Shown: positions 13,501 to 26,996, counted from the first letter of the stretch. The stretch: DNA of 64,000 nucleotides from Wuchereria bancrofti (GCA_005281725.1 SSBO01000003.1:1975036-2039035); one strand, 5' to 3'. Notes: a model not told the origin generated them from the letters alone. A program made the numbers and translations.

Positions 13501-16319
13501 TTCTTTAATGCAAAATCAATTCACTCATTGTTAAACTTATTCAACATTTGTTACCTATATGAGGATAACACTTAAAATTTGCTTATATTTAAATCAATTT
13601 CAAAATTAAATGTCAGCTTATGCTATCTTTTTTACTTGCACTGCAGTATTGCTTTCATTCAATGTCACATTTTAATTAAAATGAAATAGCATCTTATGCA
13701 AAAGCATGTATTTTAATTTTGTAGTTCATAACCATAACCATAATTATGAGCTTCTAACTATGAATATAGTTTAACTATGACCTATGACCCATAACATTAT
13801 TTCATTTCAATCATTTTTTCGCAGATAAGTGGACACATATCAATTATACATGAGGAAATAGCACTATCATGGAATCAATTATGAATCAATGAATGGTTAA
13901 AAGTTAAAAGTAGCTGACTGATTGTATTCTGCTAATTTGCTTCATTCAAATCATTAGAATAAGTTAACTAAACAAGCACAGTGATGATATTATCATATCA
14001 GTTATACTGCATATTAATAATGTTATCATATCACTGCATTATTGATTATAATTTCTCAATGTTAATCCAATATTATTACTATTAGTATTTCAATTAATAC
14101 AGGTAGTAGTAGTGTCTTTTTTTGTTAAGCAATATGAAATTTAACTTTTTATGTAATTTCGAACTTTCTTTTTTGTCGAATTTTTTCTATTTTTCTCTTA
14201 AATGGTAAATGTGAGAAATGTTTATAATATGCAACGTATCGAAGCAGATATATTTCTATTACAGAGAGAAAGAAAATGTTAAAAAAAAAAAAAATATTAT
14301 AAATGATAAGAATAATCAAGCAGAATTGGAAGCTATCAATTTGAATAACGAAATTTTCCATTGTTTATTGAGGCTTTATAAAGTGAAATCATTGCTAATT
14401 TTAATTAATTCAATTAATTAATTCAGGAATTAATTTAATGTTTGAGTAACAATAAATAATTCCAAAGTTGTTTTGTTGTTTATATAATACGTTTTAAATC
14501 ACGATATTATCACATTTATTTATTCACTTTATTTGATGCATAATATCTAAAGAAAGAATTATTTAATATAAAATCTTAATATATTAATTATATTTCAATA
14601 AGAAATAAATTATTTAAATTGAAAAAAGTAATGAATGAAGTAAGTACGATACTATGAATTGTTTATTTAATAGTATATTTCATAGGATTTCATTAATATT
14701 GTTTGATTTTTGCGTGTAGAAACGATTATTGCTATTATCAGACATTGAATTATATTATGGGAATAAAAAAAAAAGAAGTAACTTTTCTTTTTTTAATTAT
14801 GCATACTTCTTTTTGCTATTAAATATTCAAAATGAAAAAAAAAATTATGAATGAATTATTTAACTAATGCAATGCTTAGCAGAAGTTTATTTGTTCAATA
14901 AGGTTCTTTTGTTTTAATTTCTTTTGTTGACACTTAAATGACAGATTTTTCTTTTCTTTATTGTTAATGAAAACAAATGCAAACTTTCGTCTTTACTTTT
15001 TCTGAACACTTTAATTCATTCCATTTTTCTTTGCTTTTTTTTTCTTTCATTTTCCAAAATTTTTTGTTCTATTTTTTTTATGCTATTTTTGAAGGAAAAA
15101 TAAGAAAAATTCAACTTCTCTAACAAAAAAAAAAGGAAGAAAGAAAGAAAAAGTGTTCGCTTTAAACACTACAAATGTTTGCAGTTTAAAATTTCGCTTT
15201 TTAGTCAATTAATGTTTTAAAAATTTGTGAAAATTTTTGTAAAAGAATATTAGAAATAAAATTTTGTTACATTGATAGATGATGATGTTAATGTGTTTAA
15301 ATCAGTTAAATTAGCAAAAGCAAAAAAAAAGAAGTGATGAGCAGGCGAAAGAAAAAAAGTAAAAATTTATGAAGCTAAGATTGAAATATCACATAAATTT
15401 TCATATGTTCTAATTTAATTTAATTTCTTTGAAATGTTTCATTTGTTGATTAGTTAGCTTCTATTATTGTTAATATCATTCATCCATTGATGCATTATCG
15501 CATAAATCGATCCGACTTACTTCAAAGGAACGATGAATACAACAATGTGCAATCTATCTTTTCCTTTTCTCTCATTTGTTTACGAAAATTATCACTATTT
15601 AACATTTTATCATTCTATTGAAATGTTAGAAAGTACAAATAAATTGCAATCATAAAATTTAACTTTCACTTTTTTTATCATTCGTTTTTGTTGCATATTG
15701 TAAAAGATATTTTTAAATAACATTTTTTGAAATGAACATAATTTTTTTTTCTTTGGAGAAAAGATTCAATTATAAAAATTCCTGATATTATGTGAAAATT
15801 AGGTTAGAAAATTTGAAAGAATATAATTTCCAACAATTTTTTCTTTTTTTTTTTGTTAATTTCATCTTTCTCTTCATTTTATTTTACATTTAGTTATGTC
15901 TTTTGCTTAAATTTCTCAGCTTGTTCACTTTTTGATAATTTTATTAAAATTTTTCTTTTTCTTTCTTTCTTATCAACAGATAATCAAAATAGTTACATAT
16001 TGATTTTGATGAAAATTAGCATTCTTCTCGTAGTTTTAATACATTAGGAACGTTTATTGGACAAATTAATTTTCTAAGGTTTAATTAATTTGTCATATTT
16101 TTACGAATGAATATAAATTTTTTGATTAATTTGCTATAATTTTAGAAACAGAAACAATGTAATTAATGCAATTAGTATAAACAATTACAATAAATAGTTT
16201 GTTGTCTGCAAAATTGGTTTTAAATAACACAGCCTACATTCAATGAATTTATTTAAATTTATCATTTAATTCGTAGTTATTCTTTTCGCTGCTTTTATAA
16301 TGTCTTTTCTTTCTTTTTA

Positions 16320-16700
16320 TTATATTTATATCATATATCAAATAATCTTATCATATCATATCATGTATTGATATATTATATATAATACATTGTATCGCAT
16401 CGTATCATATCATATATCATATCATGTCATATCATAATCGTAATCATATATCATGGTTATAATTATACTGTGATTCATTTCGTACATCATATCATCATAT
16501 ATCATTGTATCATATATCGCACTACATATCATAATCATATATCATAATCATAATTATACTAGGTATCATATTATATCATTATCATGGTCATAATCATATA
16601 TCACATCATACCATGTCATATATAATTAATCAATTGATAATATATATTATATATCATTTATATATCAGATTATCACATATCATTATATCATATCATATGC
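16320..16700. repeat. Degenerate ATCATAT/TCATAA repeat field
   Basis: About 380 bases made of variants of ATCATATC, TATCATAA and ATATCAT, locally also ATGGTTATAATTATA. Copies are imperfect and shift register, typical of a decayed microsatellite. It lies just upstream of the cysteine-rich protein gene. Confidence 0.75.
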
Positions 16701-16770
16701 AACATATTACACCATGCCTCTCTGTTATATCACCAACTGATTAATTAATTAGAGATTAATTAGTAGATAT

Positions 16771-16785
16771 AATTAGGGTTTTCAG
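16771..16785 (+). promoter_or_regulatory. Probable spliced-leader acceptor abutting ATG
   Basis: The sequence GGGTTTTCAG is followed immediately by ATG at 16786. A T-rich 3' splice site directly touching a start codon is typical of nematode transcripts that receive a spliced leader, with an essentially zero-length native 5' UTR. The alternative is an upstream non-coding exon joined by ordinary splicing. Confidence 0.5.
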
Positions 16786-19598
16786 ATGATTGCTTTCGTT
16801 TGTCTAATTATTATATCAATCGTTTGGTATGGAGAATGCCTTAGCAATATACCCTTGGCATCATATAATTTAAAGGTGATAATTATCTTACTATTAATTT
16901 ATAATTTTAAAATGTCTAATTATTCCATTATCAATTTTTGTGATAAATAAGACAATAAATTTATCAAACACTTAAAGTAATCATTCATTCATATAAGCTA
17001 TACATATGAATAATCATTTCTTTACATCTATGACATTTGTTGCAGAAGAAATTAAATTAAAATATCCGATTTTTATAAAACTTAGAAAAAAAAAGAGAAG
17101 AAATAAACAAAATGATGCAAATTCTTTTTTTGCGCAATTTTCATTTGTTGTAATATTAAAAAAAAAAAAAGTTTGCTGCTTTGTTTACAATAATGATTAA
17201 AAGTATTTGTTAAATCATTTCCTTTCACAATAATTATCCCACTTCTTGTAAATTGTTGAGCATCTGTTCCAAATTTTTTTTGCTCTCTCAAAAAAAAGAA
17301 CGTTAAGTTGCTAAGGAACACAAATAATTAATTAATTATTGTTCTTTTGCTGAGGAAATTTGTTATTTACTTAAACATTTAAAATCATTTATGCCATTCA
17401 TTATGCATGTATAAAAATAATTTTAAATTAAAATTTTGATTGATAAAGTAACAAAGTTTATTTTAAAATGAATCCTGCTTTTTTGCTTTTTTTCTTTTGT
17501 TTATTTTTTCGTATATTTTCAATGCATTTAACAACATTCAAATATTTTAAAATATTAAATTGAATATCAGCATGATAACATACTTCTATCGTAACTAATT
17601 TAATAAGTTGTTCATATCAAATATTAAGGAAAAGGGATGATAAGGTTTGAGTGATAATAAATAGAAAGTTGAAAATAAATCAAATGATAAATATATTTTG
17701 AGGGTTAGCACAGGAAGGTACAATCTATAAAATAGAAGGGAGTAGTAGTGATTTTGATGAAGAAATGAGGATTATCAGCAGAAAGATGTCAAGAATTGAT
17801 AAGATTAATGAAAGGAAAAGTTAACAGGTATGTAGGAGAGAGAGAGAGAGAAAGAGAAAGAGAAAAACAGAAAGGGAAAGAGAAAGGATGATGAAGAAAT
17901 GATGCCAAGTTATTTGATGGCAACAATTATTAAAGTAGATGAAAAGATTGTTGTAAAAATGTTTTAATTTTTGACTTCGATAAATCGAATAAAAAAAAAA
18001 GACTCTTAGCTGTAACGTATATGTTAATTATTATGACATTTGGCATAAGACGTAAATCTTTGAACGTGTTTGTCACGTTTGACGTGTAAACGTTTAGCTG
18101 ACAGATGTTAGAAACGAAGTTGATATGTGACTTCGAAGCAGTGAATACAAAATATTTTTCTCCTTTTAAAAATTGTGAAATAACTTTTAAAACTTTTACA
18201 TCAAACAACTGATAAGTAATACATTGATAATACAAGGATAGTGTCCGAGAAATTTAGAAATTAATGATTTGAAAGAAGTAAAACCACAGAAATATCACAT
18301 TAATTAAAAATGACCGTTATAAGATTCATCCGGAATATTTCTTTATAGAGGTCAGTCAATAAGTGATTTCATTTCAGCTTTACTGCCGTAACGGTCAATC
18401 GCATATTCCGGAAACACGACTTCCATCCTTATGTCCATCATCCAGCACCTCATGCGGTTATTTCGAATTCGAAAAAATATTTTTACCAGGAAATAAAGAA
18501 GAACTGTTAGCATTCTATGAATGTATCGATTCAAGCATTCTTATCTCTGATAATGATGATAATGATGAGATAAAACAGGTTCACATGTTGTATATTTAAT
18601 TTTCAGGAAATTATTTCGAATCTTTTTTTTTAAAATACAATACAGTATGAAAAGATAAGAAATCAAAGAAACTAAGATTACAACATGATAGAGTAACATT
18701 ATCTGTTAACAATTATCAGTTTAGATGATTATCATCAATCATTATTATAATTGAAATATCCTATAACTTATCCTCATTTAAAAACTAAAACAATTTTTGA
18801 ACAATACTAATTGGTTTTTATGCGTCAAAAAAGTGGACATTCAACATATAATTAAACAATTACAATTAATTAAAGATTAATTGAAGAATACAAAGACCAA
18901 TATATTTAATAATTTGTGCTTTGTAGATTAAAATTAATCATTGTAGTATAATCCAACTGCAAAATATTTATTTGCATTCCCATAAAATAGGATCAAATTA
19001 AAAACGGAAATCTTTTGTACAAATGAAATTGCTAAAATTGTTTATTGAAATTTAAATTTAAGTAGCAAAAAAAAAAAAATTCAACATAAAACTTTTTCAT
19101 ACTTAAAATTTATGAACATTTAATTGCTAACATAAATGCTAATTTTATTTTAGTTATTATTTTCGAAATATTGTGATGATCAGGCACGTTGTCGGGAAAT
19201 AATGCTTTCTTCATTCAATCCCAAATTTGTTCAATACTTAATTGAACAAAGTGATGATAGATATTTAAATAGAAAAGATGATGATAAATTACAACGATTA
19301 TTAACAAAGCGAATAAAATTTTGTTGTGCTATCAATGATTATCTTCTTCAGAAAATTATTCATTCTAATGAATATGTTCTTCGTAAGTTTCTTTTTTTTT
19401 TTTTCTTCTCTTCGACTGATCAATTAATTCTCTCTTTACATTAATAAATGAAATATGATTACTTGGAAATTTTAAAAAAAAAAAAAGAAAAGAAATCACA
19501 ATTAAATAAATCTTTGTTCATTTTATTTAAAAATTAATTTTGTCTTTTTAAATTGTGATAGGCAAATTTTGTGAGAAAATTAATTGATATGACTTATC

Positions 19599-19632
<34 letters not shown>

Positions 19633-21223
19633 TAATTTAAATTTTGCTGAAAATTAGATGAAAAGAATATTTTGAAGATTGAATTTTTCAATGTGCTCTT
19701 TTGTTTACAGCAACATTAGCACCTTCTGAGCCAGTCATTTGCAACAATATTCATTGTCAAGGTGCGCCAATTGGATGTCTCAGTCATACGGAATACAATG
19801 AAACGAAACAATTAGAAGGAGAAAACGAGAATGACAAAGATGTCATATTTGTCCAACCTGTACATAACAATTATGAGGACTATACATCTCAAGTATTCAT
19901 ATTTTAAACATTATGTGAAATATTATTACAAGAAAAAGATTTCAAAATTTATTTAAACTATAGCAAAGAAAAAGAAAAACAAAAGACAATGATATATATA
20001 AATTTTTTAATTTTGTTAAAATAATAAATCCTTCAAATAACTTAAATTGAAATTTTTGAAATGATTCAAATTTATAGTTGTAATGATATAATGATAATTT
20101 GCTTCATTTTTGTTGAGAATTATTTGTTTTAGTCTATAAATAATAAATATATGATGAAATATACAACCGAATATCATTGTGTTTATCGACATTTCAACGA
20201 TGAAATATACCGATACTGCTTGCTGATACATGATCAACTATCCAGTGATAATCATTGCTTTTATGGTGATGGTTATCAGATATGTTGTTGTTTCCTTCAA
20301 AGAGGTAACATTCACTCAAATATATGTATGTTAATTAATATTTCAAAATTATATTTTCAATTTTTTTTCTAAAAAAGATTTATTTAAAAAATCTTTTTTA
20401 GGAGCTCGAACTTGTGATCCGTTATCAGCAAAAGTAATCGCGAAAACATCTACAGAAGTTTCTGAAATTATCCCCAATAAATCGATAATATCTCTGCATG
20501 CTTTTAATAGAGATATTAAAACTAAACTTCGTACCAGGCCTGTTATATTTTTTTTTTTAAATTGGATTTTTTTTTACTTTCCTTACTAAGTGAAGTGCAA
20601 AGTAAATTAAATTTATATATTTTAATTTATTTTTTTTTAAATTAAATTTGCAACGAAACATATGCAAATACAATAAATGAAAATAGAATATCAATTAGTA
20701 AGCAAATTTTGATAGCTTATCATTAATTTAATATTTCTAATTATTTAATAATTAGATATTTGCTAAATGAACTAAATTTTCCGCTGAACGAGTAATTAGG
20801 AATTTTTGAAATGATTGATCATTCTCAGTATATCATAAACTAGGAGCAGTTGTTCCATTTCAAATTTGTTTTATCATTTTACTAATTATAAATGATGAAA
20901 AAGTAATTATTGCTTTTGATATTAAACTATAATTTTTTAAAAGTATTATGAAGAAAAAAGGAGGAAAAGTGATATAAGTTACTGTGTTTATCACTACCTT
21001 ATAATTATTTTAGTATTTTTCATTGTCATTATATAAGTTCAGATGTCGCGCAGTTTATGAGATGTCACCAGAATCTGAAATCTCGATGAATCGCAATGGT
21101 CGGAAAAAATTCTTTTGCGAAACAAATATTATCAGTACATCTCACTCGCTCTATTCCTGTCATATTTTACTTATACTTTGTTACTTTATTAATAATTATT
21201 CTAGTATAGTTGTTATTTTATAA
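16786..21223 (+). CDS. Secreted tandem cysteine-rich protein with hydrophobic tail, 7 exons
   Basis: Not assigned to a named family. Proposed exons: 16786-16875, 18378-18578, 19154-19382, 19711-19892, 20133-20304, 20402-20541 and 21014-21223, about 407 residues. Exon 1 encodes a clear signal peptide (MIAFVCLIIISIVWYGEC). Two units share a cysteine rhythm: unit 1 runs from LYCRNGQSH through a YCDDQARC motif to FCCAINDY; unit 2 from VICNNIHCQGAPIGC through YHCVYRHF to YQICCCFLQRG. The repeated C..C..C...C...CC order recalls Ly6/uPAR-type or other nematode extracellular cysteine-rich modules. The last exon ends in a hydrophobic stretch (HILLILCYFINN) with TAA, which could be a GPI-anchor signal or membrane anchor. 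Exons 1-5 are well supported by phase. The exon 6 donor (GTTATA at 20542) is weak; without it the frame reads on to a TAA at 20587-20589 with another hydrophobic tail. Likely an extracellular, membrane-tethered protein; function unknown. Confidence 0.6.
19600..19632. repeat. (AAT)n microsatellite
   Basis: About eleven near-perfect AAT units, inside an intron of the cysteine-rich protein gene. Confidence 0.9.
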
Positions 21224-22862
21224 GTTGTTTGAGAAAAATGAATTAAAATAATTACAATTGAAAGAAAACTGTGTACTATTTTCCTTTTTAACTTTTCTTT
21301 TTAAGTTAAAATTAAATGACTCATTAGAATTTCAGTATTTTCATGAAAAGATAGAAACGAACAATTCTTTACTTATATCTATAAATAAAAAGAAAACTAT
21401 TAAAAGGTGAGCAATTGAAATGAAGCAGTAATTGTTTGTTGTTGGGATGTTTAAATAATGACTTAAATTGAATAATTATTACTAATAATCAATTGTTATC
21501 AATCAAAAGTGATAAATGATATGGTTATTTACAGTATTGACAATATCAATAAAAATTAAATAATGAATTATACATAAGTGACGGATTAATTAATGAAATT
21601 AAAAGTGGTATTTAGAAAGTATTAGTCTGACAAAAGAATGGATCAATGGTTTTCAACTGGATGGAAAAAATGAAACAAACAAAAGAGTAAAACTTATTTT
21701 TACAATTATAATAGACATTTAACCTTATTTTATCACATTTTTTTTTCAATAAAAATTGTAAGCTAAACGATTAAAAAAAAAAAATTCTCTCTTTAAAAAA
21801 ATATTGTCAAATGAAAAATTTTTTCCTTCGACAATTTTTTTTTTTTCCAATTTTCTACTATTTTTTCGAGAAATCAATTTTAAAAATGAATTTTAAAAGT
21901 ACGAGCATATTTTCCTTCCATTCAACTACAAATTATACACACATCAAATTGATTACTTCCAAACTGATTATGATAGTTTTTCACGCATCTTTCAACAATT
22001 TTCATTTATTGCTCTTCTTAATTTTCAAATAAACTATGTAAAATAAATATTCGCCACTTCAAATATTTCTCTTCACTATAACTATTAAACTGAAAACTCT
22101 CTCAAACAATTTTTTTTTTTCAAAGAAAAACGATTTTTTAAGTTTAAAATTAATATTCTGCTGCTTTCTCCTTTTTTTCTCATTATTTGTCTAATCATAA
22201 TAAAAAATTTTCAAATACTTTTCTGCCTTTTTTGAAAATTGATAAGGAATAAATTGCGCATCCAAAAATTAACAAATTTCATAAAATTTACATTTGTACA
22301 CTTGTACATTTGAATTTGTACATTTGAAACTTATTCATATCATTATTTTGTACACCTAATTTTAATTAAACACTTTGCATACTTTTCAATTTTTAGTTTA
22401 TTTCGGGAATTATTCCAGTAAAACCAAACAATCATATATTTCTTTTACATTTTTCACCTTTTGTTTCATGCTATCAAATTTGTTATCATCTTTTTATACG
22501 GGAATTCTTTGAAATAAATGAAGGATGTAATGAACGTTTCAACGTATGATTAAGTAATTAGCTCATTTCTCATTCATTCTATCACTTTGTTAATTAATTA
22601 ATATAGTTAAGTAAATAAAAGAGATAATTTGTGGTAATTTGATGTAATTGTAAAATTAGGTAAGCGATGTAAAATGATACAATTTTAATTGGAATGAGCA
22701 ATGAATCCATAATTTCAGAGTATTTTATAAATAGGCGAGCAGTAATTGTAGCTAAAAAAATATAATTTTGTATGCTTATTAAACAGATAAGTAAGATTTT
22801 TAACTTTTAATTCAAATATTTTAAATTTGAAAATTTCACAGTATATGCAAATTCTTTTTTAG
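21224..22862. other. Intergenic AT-rich sequence
   Basis: 1.6 kb between the cysteine-rich gene and the receptor gene, same strand. It contains many A and T homopolymers and no supported coding exon. The open frame 21811-22032 is Phe/Lys/Asn-rich and crosses homopolymers, so it is not accepted. Confidence 0.55.
22848..22862 (+). promoter_or_regulatory. Probable spliced-leader or 5' UTR acceptor
   Basis: AAATTCTTTTTTAG ends at 22862, 14 bases before the ATG at 22877. The T-rich 3' splice site so close to the start suggests trans-splicing of the receptor transcript, possibly as a downstream cistron of the cysteine-rich gene 1.6 kb upstream. Ordinary cis-splicing from a non-coding exon is equally possible. 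Confidence 0.45.
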
Positions 22863-22876
22863 CAAAAAATATTTCA

Positions 22877-25800
22877 ATGCCACTTACATCGGTTCCATTA
22901 GCAATACCGGAAGATTACATTTCATCCTCATCGGGTAGGTTTTCAATTAAATGTGATGTGTTTATTGTCATCTGAAGTGATGACACATTCTTATAGAAGA
23001 TGCATTAGACATTGTGGTGACAGACACAAATGCGCCCAATGAAGAAATGGGCGGAAAAGATGAAAGGAATGTAAGAGAAGAAAGAAGAAATTCGATGGAA
23101 TCAATGTTATCGCCACTAATTACATATATGCGACTGTTAGGCTTTACAAATACAACAAATAATAGCCGATTACAGAAACCTTTATTAGTTTACAATATTT
23201 TGGTGATAATTTGTTTGGTAAGTGCATTTGATTTGCTGTAATCAGGAGATGATAGTGATAAAGCCACTGTGATAATAATAATAATTTAATAAAAATAATA
23301 ATGATTACAGCAAAATAATAATAAATAATATTAATATTAATAATAGTAATAACAATAATGAATAACTCTGACAATATTTGAAAACAAGAAACAACTGATA
23401 AAATAAATAACTCGTCGCATTAATTTATAATATTCTAGCTTATGAAGAAAGTTGAAAATCATAAAAACTTCAAAATTCCTTGCTATGTCATTTAATAGTG
23501 ATGAATTTTGTGTGAAATAAATTTGTTTAACAGTAAATTTTAATTTTGAGGCTATGAAAGTAACTAAGTTTTGCTGAATAAATTATTTTTATTTTCTTTT
23601 TAATTTCCTTTATTTATACATATATTTTAACAATTATTTGCATAATTACCACGCAATACACAAACTTTTGTTACTTTCGTATGATGGATTTACGGTACGA
23701 TTTGCATTTACTACTGCAAATGCACTCTTCTTAGCAAGGTAAGATTAATGAAACAAATTATTAATTATACACTTCCAAAATTATTCTTTCTCACATATGA
23801 AAATTTTCTTATTTATTTTTTTTATTTATTTGAAGTGTTTTTTCATTTTAAAATAAATTTCCCACTTTTTTCTTCCTTTTTTTTGCTTCATTTCTAATTG
23901 TTATAAAATATTTCTCTTATTTTTCTGTAAACTAATGCTAGTAAAAATGTAAGGCTTCATTTTTAATAGCCAATTTTCAAGTTATAATTTATAAAATTGA
24001 AATCAAAAATTTAAGAATAAAATTGTTAACGATTCATTTTACAGTGGTGGCATTTGTGTATCATTTCTATATTTCATGCAAAAAAATCTGTTAATGTTGA
24101 ACGAAAGTGTTATGAGTCAGATAGAATCATTTGATAAAAAGTTTTATTGCTGGAAAAGAATACGAAAATTTTGTAAATTAATGGTTGCTGTTATTTTCGT
24201 ATCTTCTTGTATTACCGTCCTTTTTGATAGCAGTTTGTTTTGTTTGTTTTGTTTTTTTTTTTTTTTTTTGTTTCTCCAGCATACAAAGTTATAAAATTTA
24301 AATATTTGCTTTTTAGATTACTTTAAAATCAAAGTAATTTCCACTAAAATCAGCAATGAAATATTAATAATTGATAAAAAAACAAATGAACAGATAAATA
24401 ATAGTAATTTGAACAGGGCTTTAAATTTGAACAAAATTAAATTAAATTGTAATAATATGTGATACAATATCTTATCATGAAATGTTAGATGAATTTGAAA
24501 TATTTCATGCAGTAATCATTAATTAATTAATGTAAATACCAAATAATAATTGATGTATCTACTTTTTTCCTTTGCTCTCCTAAACAATTTTCATTATCAT
24601 TCGGAAGGAAAAGCTGACCAAAAAGCTTAAATTAAATGTAAACAAATGTAATTCACAATTCTTATTATAAACCAAATCCTACTAATATGAACACGAAGTT
24701 AGCTTAATAACTGATGGGAATAATTTTAAAATGATTATAATTTATTTTATAGTTTATTTCAATATGATATAATTTATGTCTCAAAGAATTTGATTTTTTT
24801 TTTCTCCTTTTTGAAACTAAACAGAGAAGAAAAGTTAAATGTAAATAAAAGTTGTTTTGCTGCTTTTTTTTTAAATAATTTTAATCATGAAAGGTAATAA
24901 AATACTTTTGCAGTAATTGTTTGAATAATATAAACAACAATCAAATATTAAATTAAATAAACAGCATTACTGTAAACATTGATATATCAATGAAGAAAAT
25001 TTATAGTACAACGCATTGAAGTAACAACTGACAGTCACGTAACTTCCACGTTTCACACTATTCATCTCTTCGTTGACTATTACGTCGCATTTATGGCGCA
25101 ATCAGCTTTAATGAGTTGTACAATACTTTATTTCCTGCCAAACTATATTTTGGCACGATGTTTGGATAAGCTTATAAATGATATGTATCGCGCTGGAGTT
25201 ATGATTGATAGCCAGTAAGTCTTATTTAATCTATTTTCTTTTCTAAATTTAATAAATTAATTAAATCAAATATAAGAATGATAATGTTTGAATAATATCA
25301 GAAATATGACAAGATATGTAATCAACATAGCCCAGTACTGTAAGATTTTGATCACTCAGATTTTGATTTTTAAACTGTTCAAGTCATTAATAATTATTTA
25401 TCATTATGACAATGATCTTTAGCATGATTGTAAAACGGATTCAAATTCAAATTAAAATGTCACATAGATTTAATGATTTGCATCTGTTTTCCTTCAATGA
25501 ATGATCTGATGATCAATATTCCTGAGTGAAACATTTAATGTTTATTATTTTTGTTCAAATTTCATATTCTAGTTTAAATTTGAAATCGTTTTGCATGAAG
25601 GAAAGCTCTGATATTAGGAGAAGTATTAAAATAAAAGTGCAAAGACAATTTTTGTCAGAAATTATTAACAAGAATCATTATTAGGAATAGTAAAATTTGG
25701 AGTTGACGAAATTTGGAGTTGAGAAAAAAAAAATTGAAGTTGAATAAAGTGAAGTTAAAAAAAAGAAATGATAATAGTAGGGGAAAAGTTGATAATTTAG

Positions 25801-25937
25801 TAAAACAGAAAATTACTTTTATTCATTCAAATGTTTGATTAAGAATGATAACTATGAGATAAATAATAAAGGCCTTTCACAGGATGACAACTGAAAATGC
25901 TTTAAATAAACTCGAATCATTCCAGAAGCGATATCAG
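22877..25937 (+). CDS. Gustatory-receptor-like membrane protein, N-terminal part
   Basis: Exons: 22877-22934, 22997-23217, about 23632-23738, 24045-24232, 25007-25214 and 25883-25937. The cytoplasmic N terminus (MPLTSVPLAIPEDY onward) leads into SPLITYMRLLGF, a segment resembling the start of Gr-family receptors, then membrane segments: LLVYNILVIICL; FAFTTANALFLASGGICVS; KLMVAVIFVSSCITVLFD; and AFMAQSALMSCTILYFLPNY, followed by a charged loop (CLDKLINDMYRAG...LNKLESFQKRYQ). Length, order and the loop after the fourth segment fit the first four helices of Gr proteins (C. elegans GUR-3, LITE-1, EGL-47). Such proteins act as light, peroxide or chemical sensors. Two problems remain: no AG acceptor is present before the third exon, and exons for helices 5-7 were not found in the next 11 kb. 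The gene may be incomplete, truncated, or have distant exons. Family assignment is tentative. Confidence 0.5.
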
Positions 25938-26876
25938 GTTATCACTATTAAAAATGCTATTTGGTTGTGGTGATAATGATAATGATTGAGTGCATTGTAT
26001 GATGATAATGAATCATAATTAGAAGAATCATAGCTATGAAATGTGTCTTTTGAGGATCGAATGTTTGTGGATGGATCAGTTTGGAGATGAATGTTTATTC
26101 AGAAAAAATTGCAAATTTCCTTACCTAATTGATATGAATGAAAGGAACTTTCCTTCAACACTTTTTTCTGCTTCTTAAAAAAAATTCCTTAAAAAAATAT
26201 TTAGACTATTTTAGATTATTTCTTTCTTTCCAAAAGCCAACATGCAAACCACTTCGAGCTATTTCAATTGTTTAATTGTACTCTTCTGTGAAACAAATTT
26301 TCGCAATTGATTTATAGATAAATAAACAATGGAATAAACGGAACATAATCATAGAATCATTTTATGATTTCAATAACTAGAATCAAAATGTTTCATCTGA
26401 CAAGAAATTCAAGGAAATTATCCAAAAATATCACTGAGAAATAAAAAAGTGATAGAGGAAAGAAAGAAAGTGATAGCCAAGATTTAATATAGAAATAGTA
26501 AATATAATTAACAGTGATATGCTATCAGCTAAATTAGTTGTACATTGATAAAAAGTTTGAGAAGTGATGAGGTCAGCATTAGTGCAGTGCACAGGTTCTA
26601 AATCTGTAGAAGTTTTGCTTGACATTAAGGCATGCATAGAGTAAATACTAATTAATTATAGTTACTTAATAATTGTCTACTTTTACATATACTTTATATT
26701 TACATAAATTAGTATTACTTAACGGTTGCTAATGAAGTAATACAATTTACGTTATATCATATAATGTGTTAGTGTTATTTAACATTTATCAATAGTTATC
26801 TAATTTACGTTAATGTTATTTTAACGTTTTTATTTTCTCTTTCTTTTTTCCCTCCCTCTTCCATCGATGAATTCAT

Positions 26877-26996
26877 TAAAAAATATATTAATGGTTAAGG
26901 TAAAAAATATATTAATGGTTAAGGTAAAAAATATATTAATGGTTAAGGTAAAAAATATATTAATGGTTAAGGTAAAAAATATATTAATGGTTAAGG
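26877..26996. repeat. 24-bp tandem repeat, five perfect copies
   Basis: Unit TAAAAAATATATTAATGGTT plus AAGG, repeated five times without a mismatch (26877, 26901, 26925, 26949, 26973), with a partial sixth copy after 26996. Perfect identity suggests recent expansion. Confidence 0.95.

Larger units (their letters stand above)
10515..16785. other. Long AT-rich gene-free stretch
   Basis: No gene is supported over 6.3 kb. The first part (to about 12,250) is of mixed composition and holds a T19-G9 homopolymer junction (10,704-10,731), a GT-rich tract (11,610-11,670) and a purine-rich (GA)n tract near 11,865-11,890. From about 12,300 the sequence becomes strongly AT-rich with many A and T runs. 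Short open frames have Lys/Asn/Phe/Ile-biased translations and no splice context. The last part is an ATCATAT-type repeat field. Confidence 0.55.

Noticed and set aside
17930..18235. 101-codon minus-strand frame
   Set aside because: Lies in intron 1 of the cysteine-rich gene; AT-driven residue bias, no recognisable domain, no splice partners.
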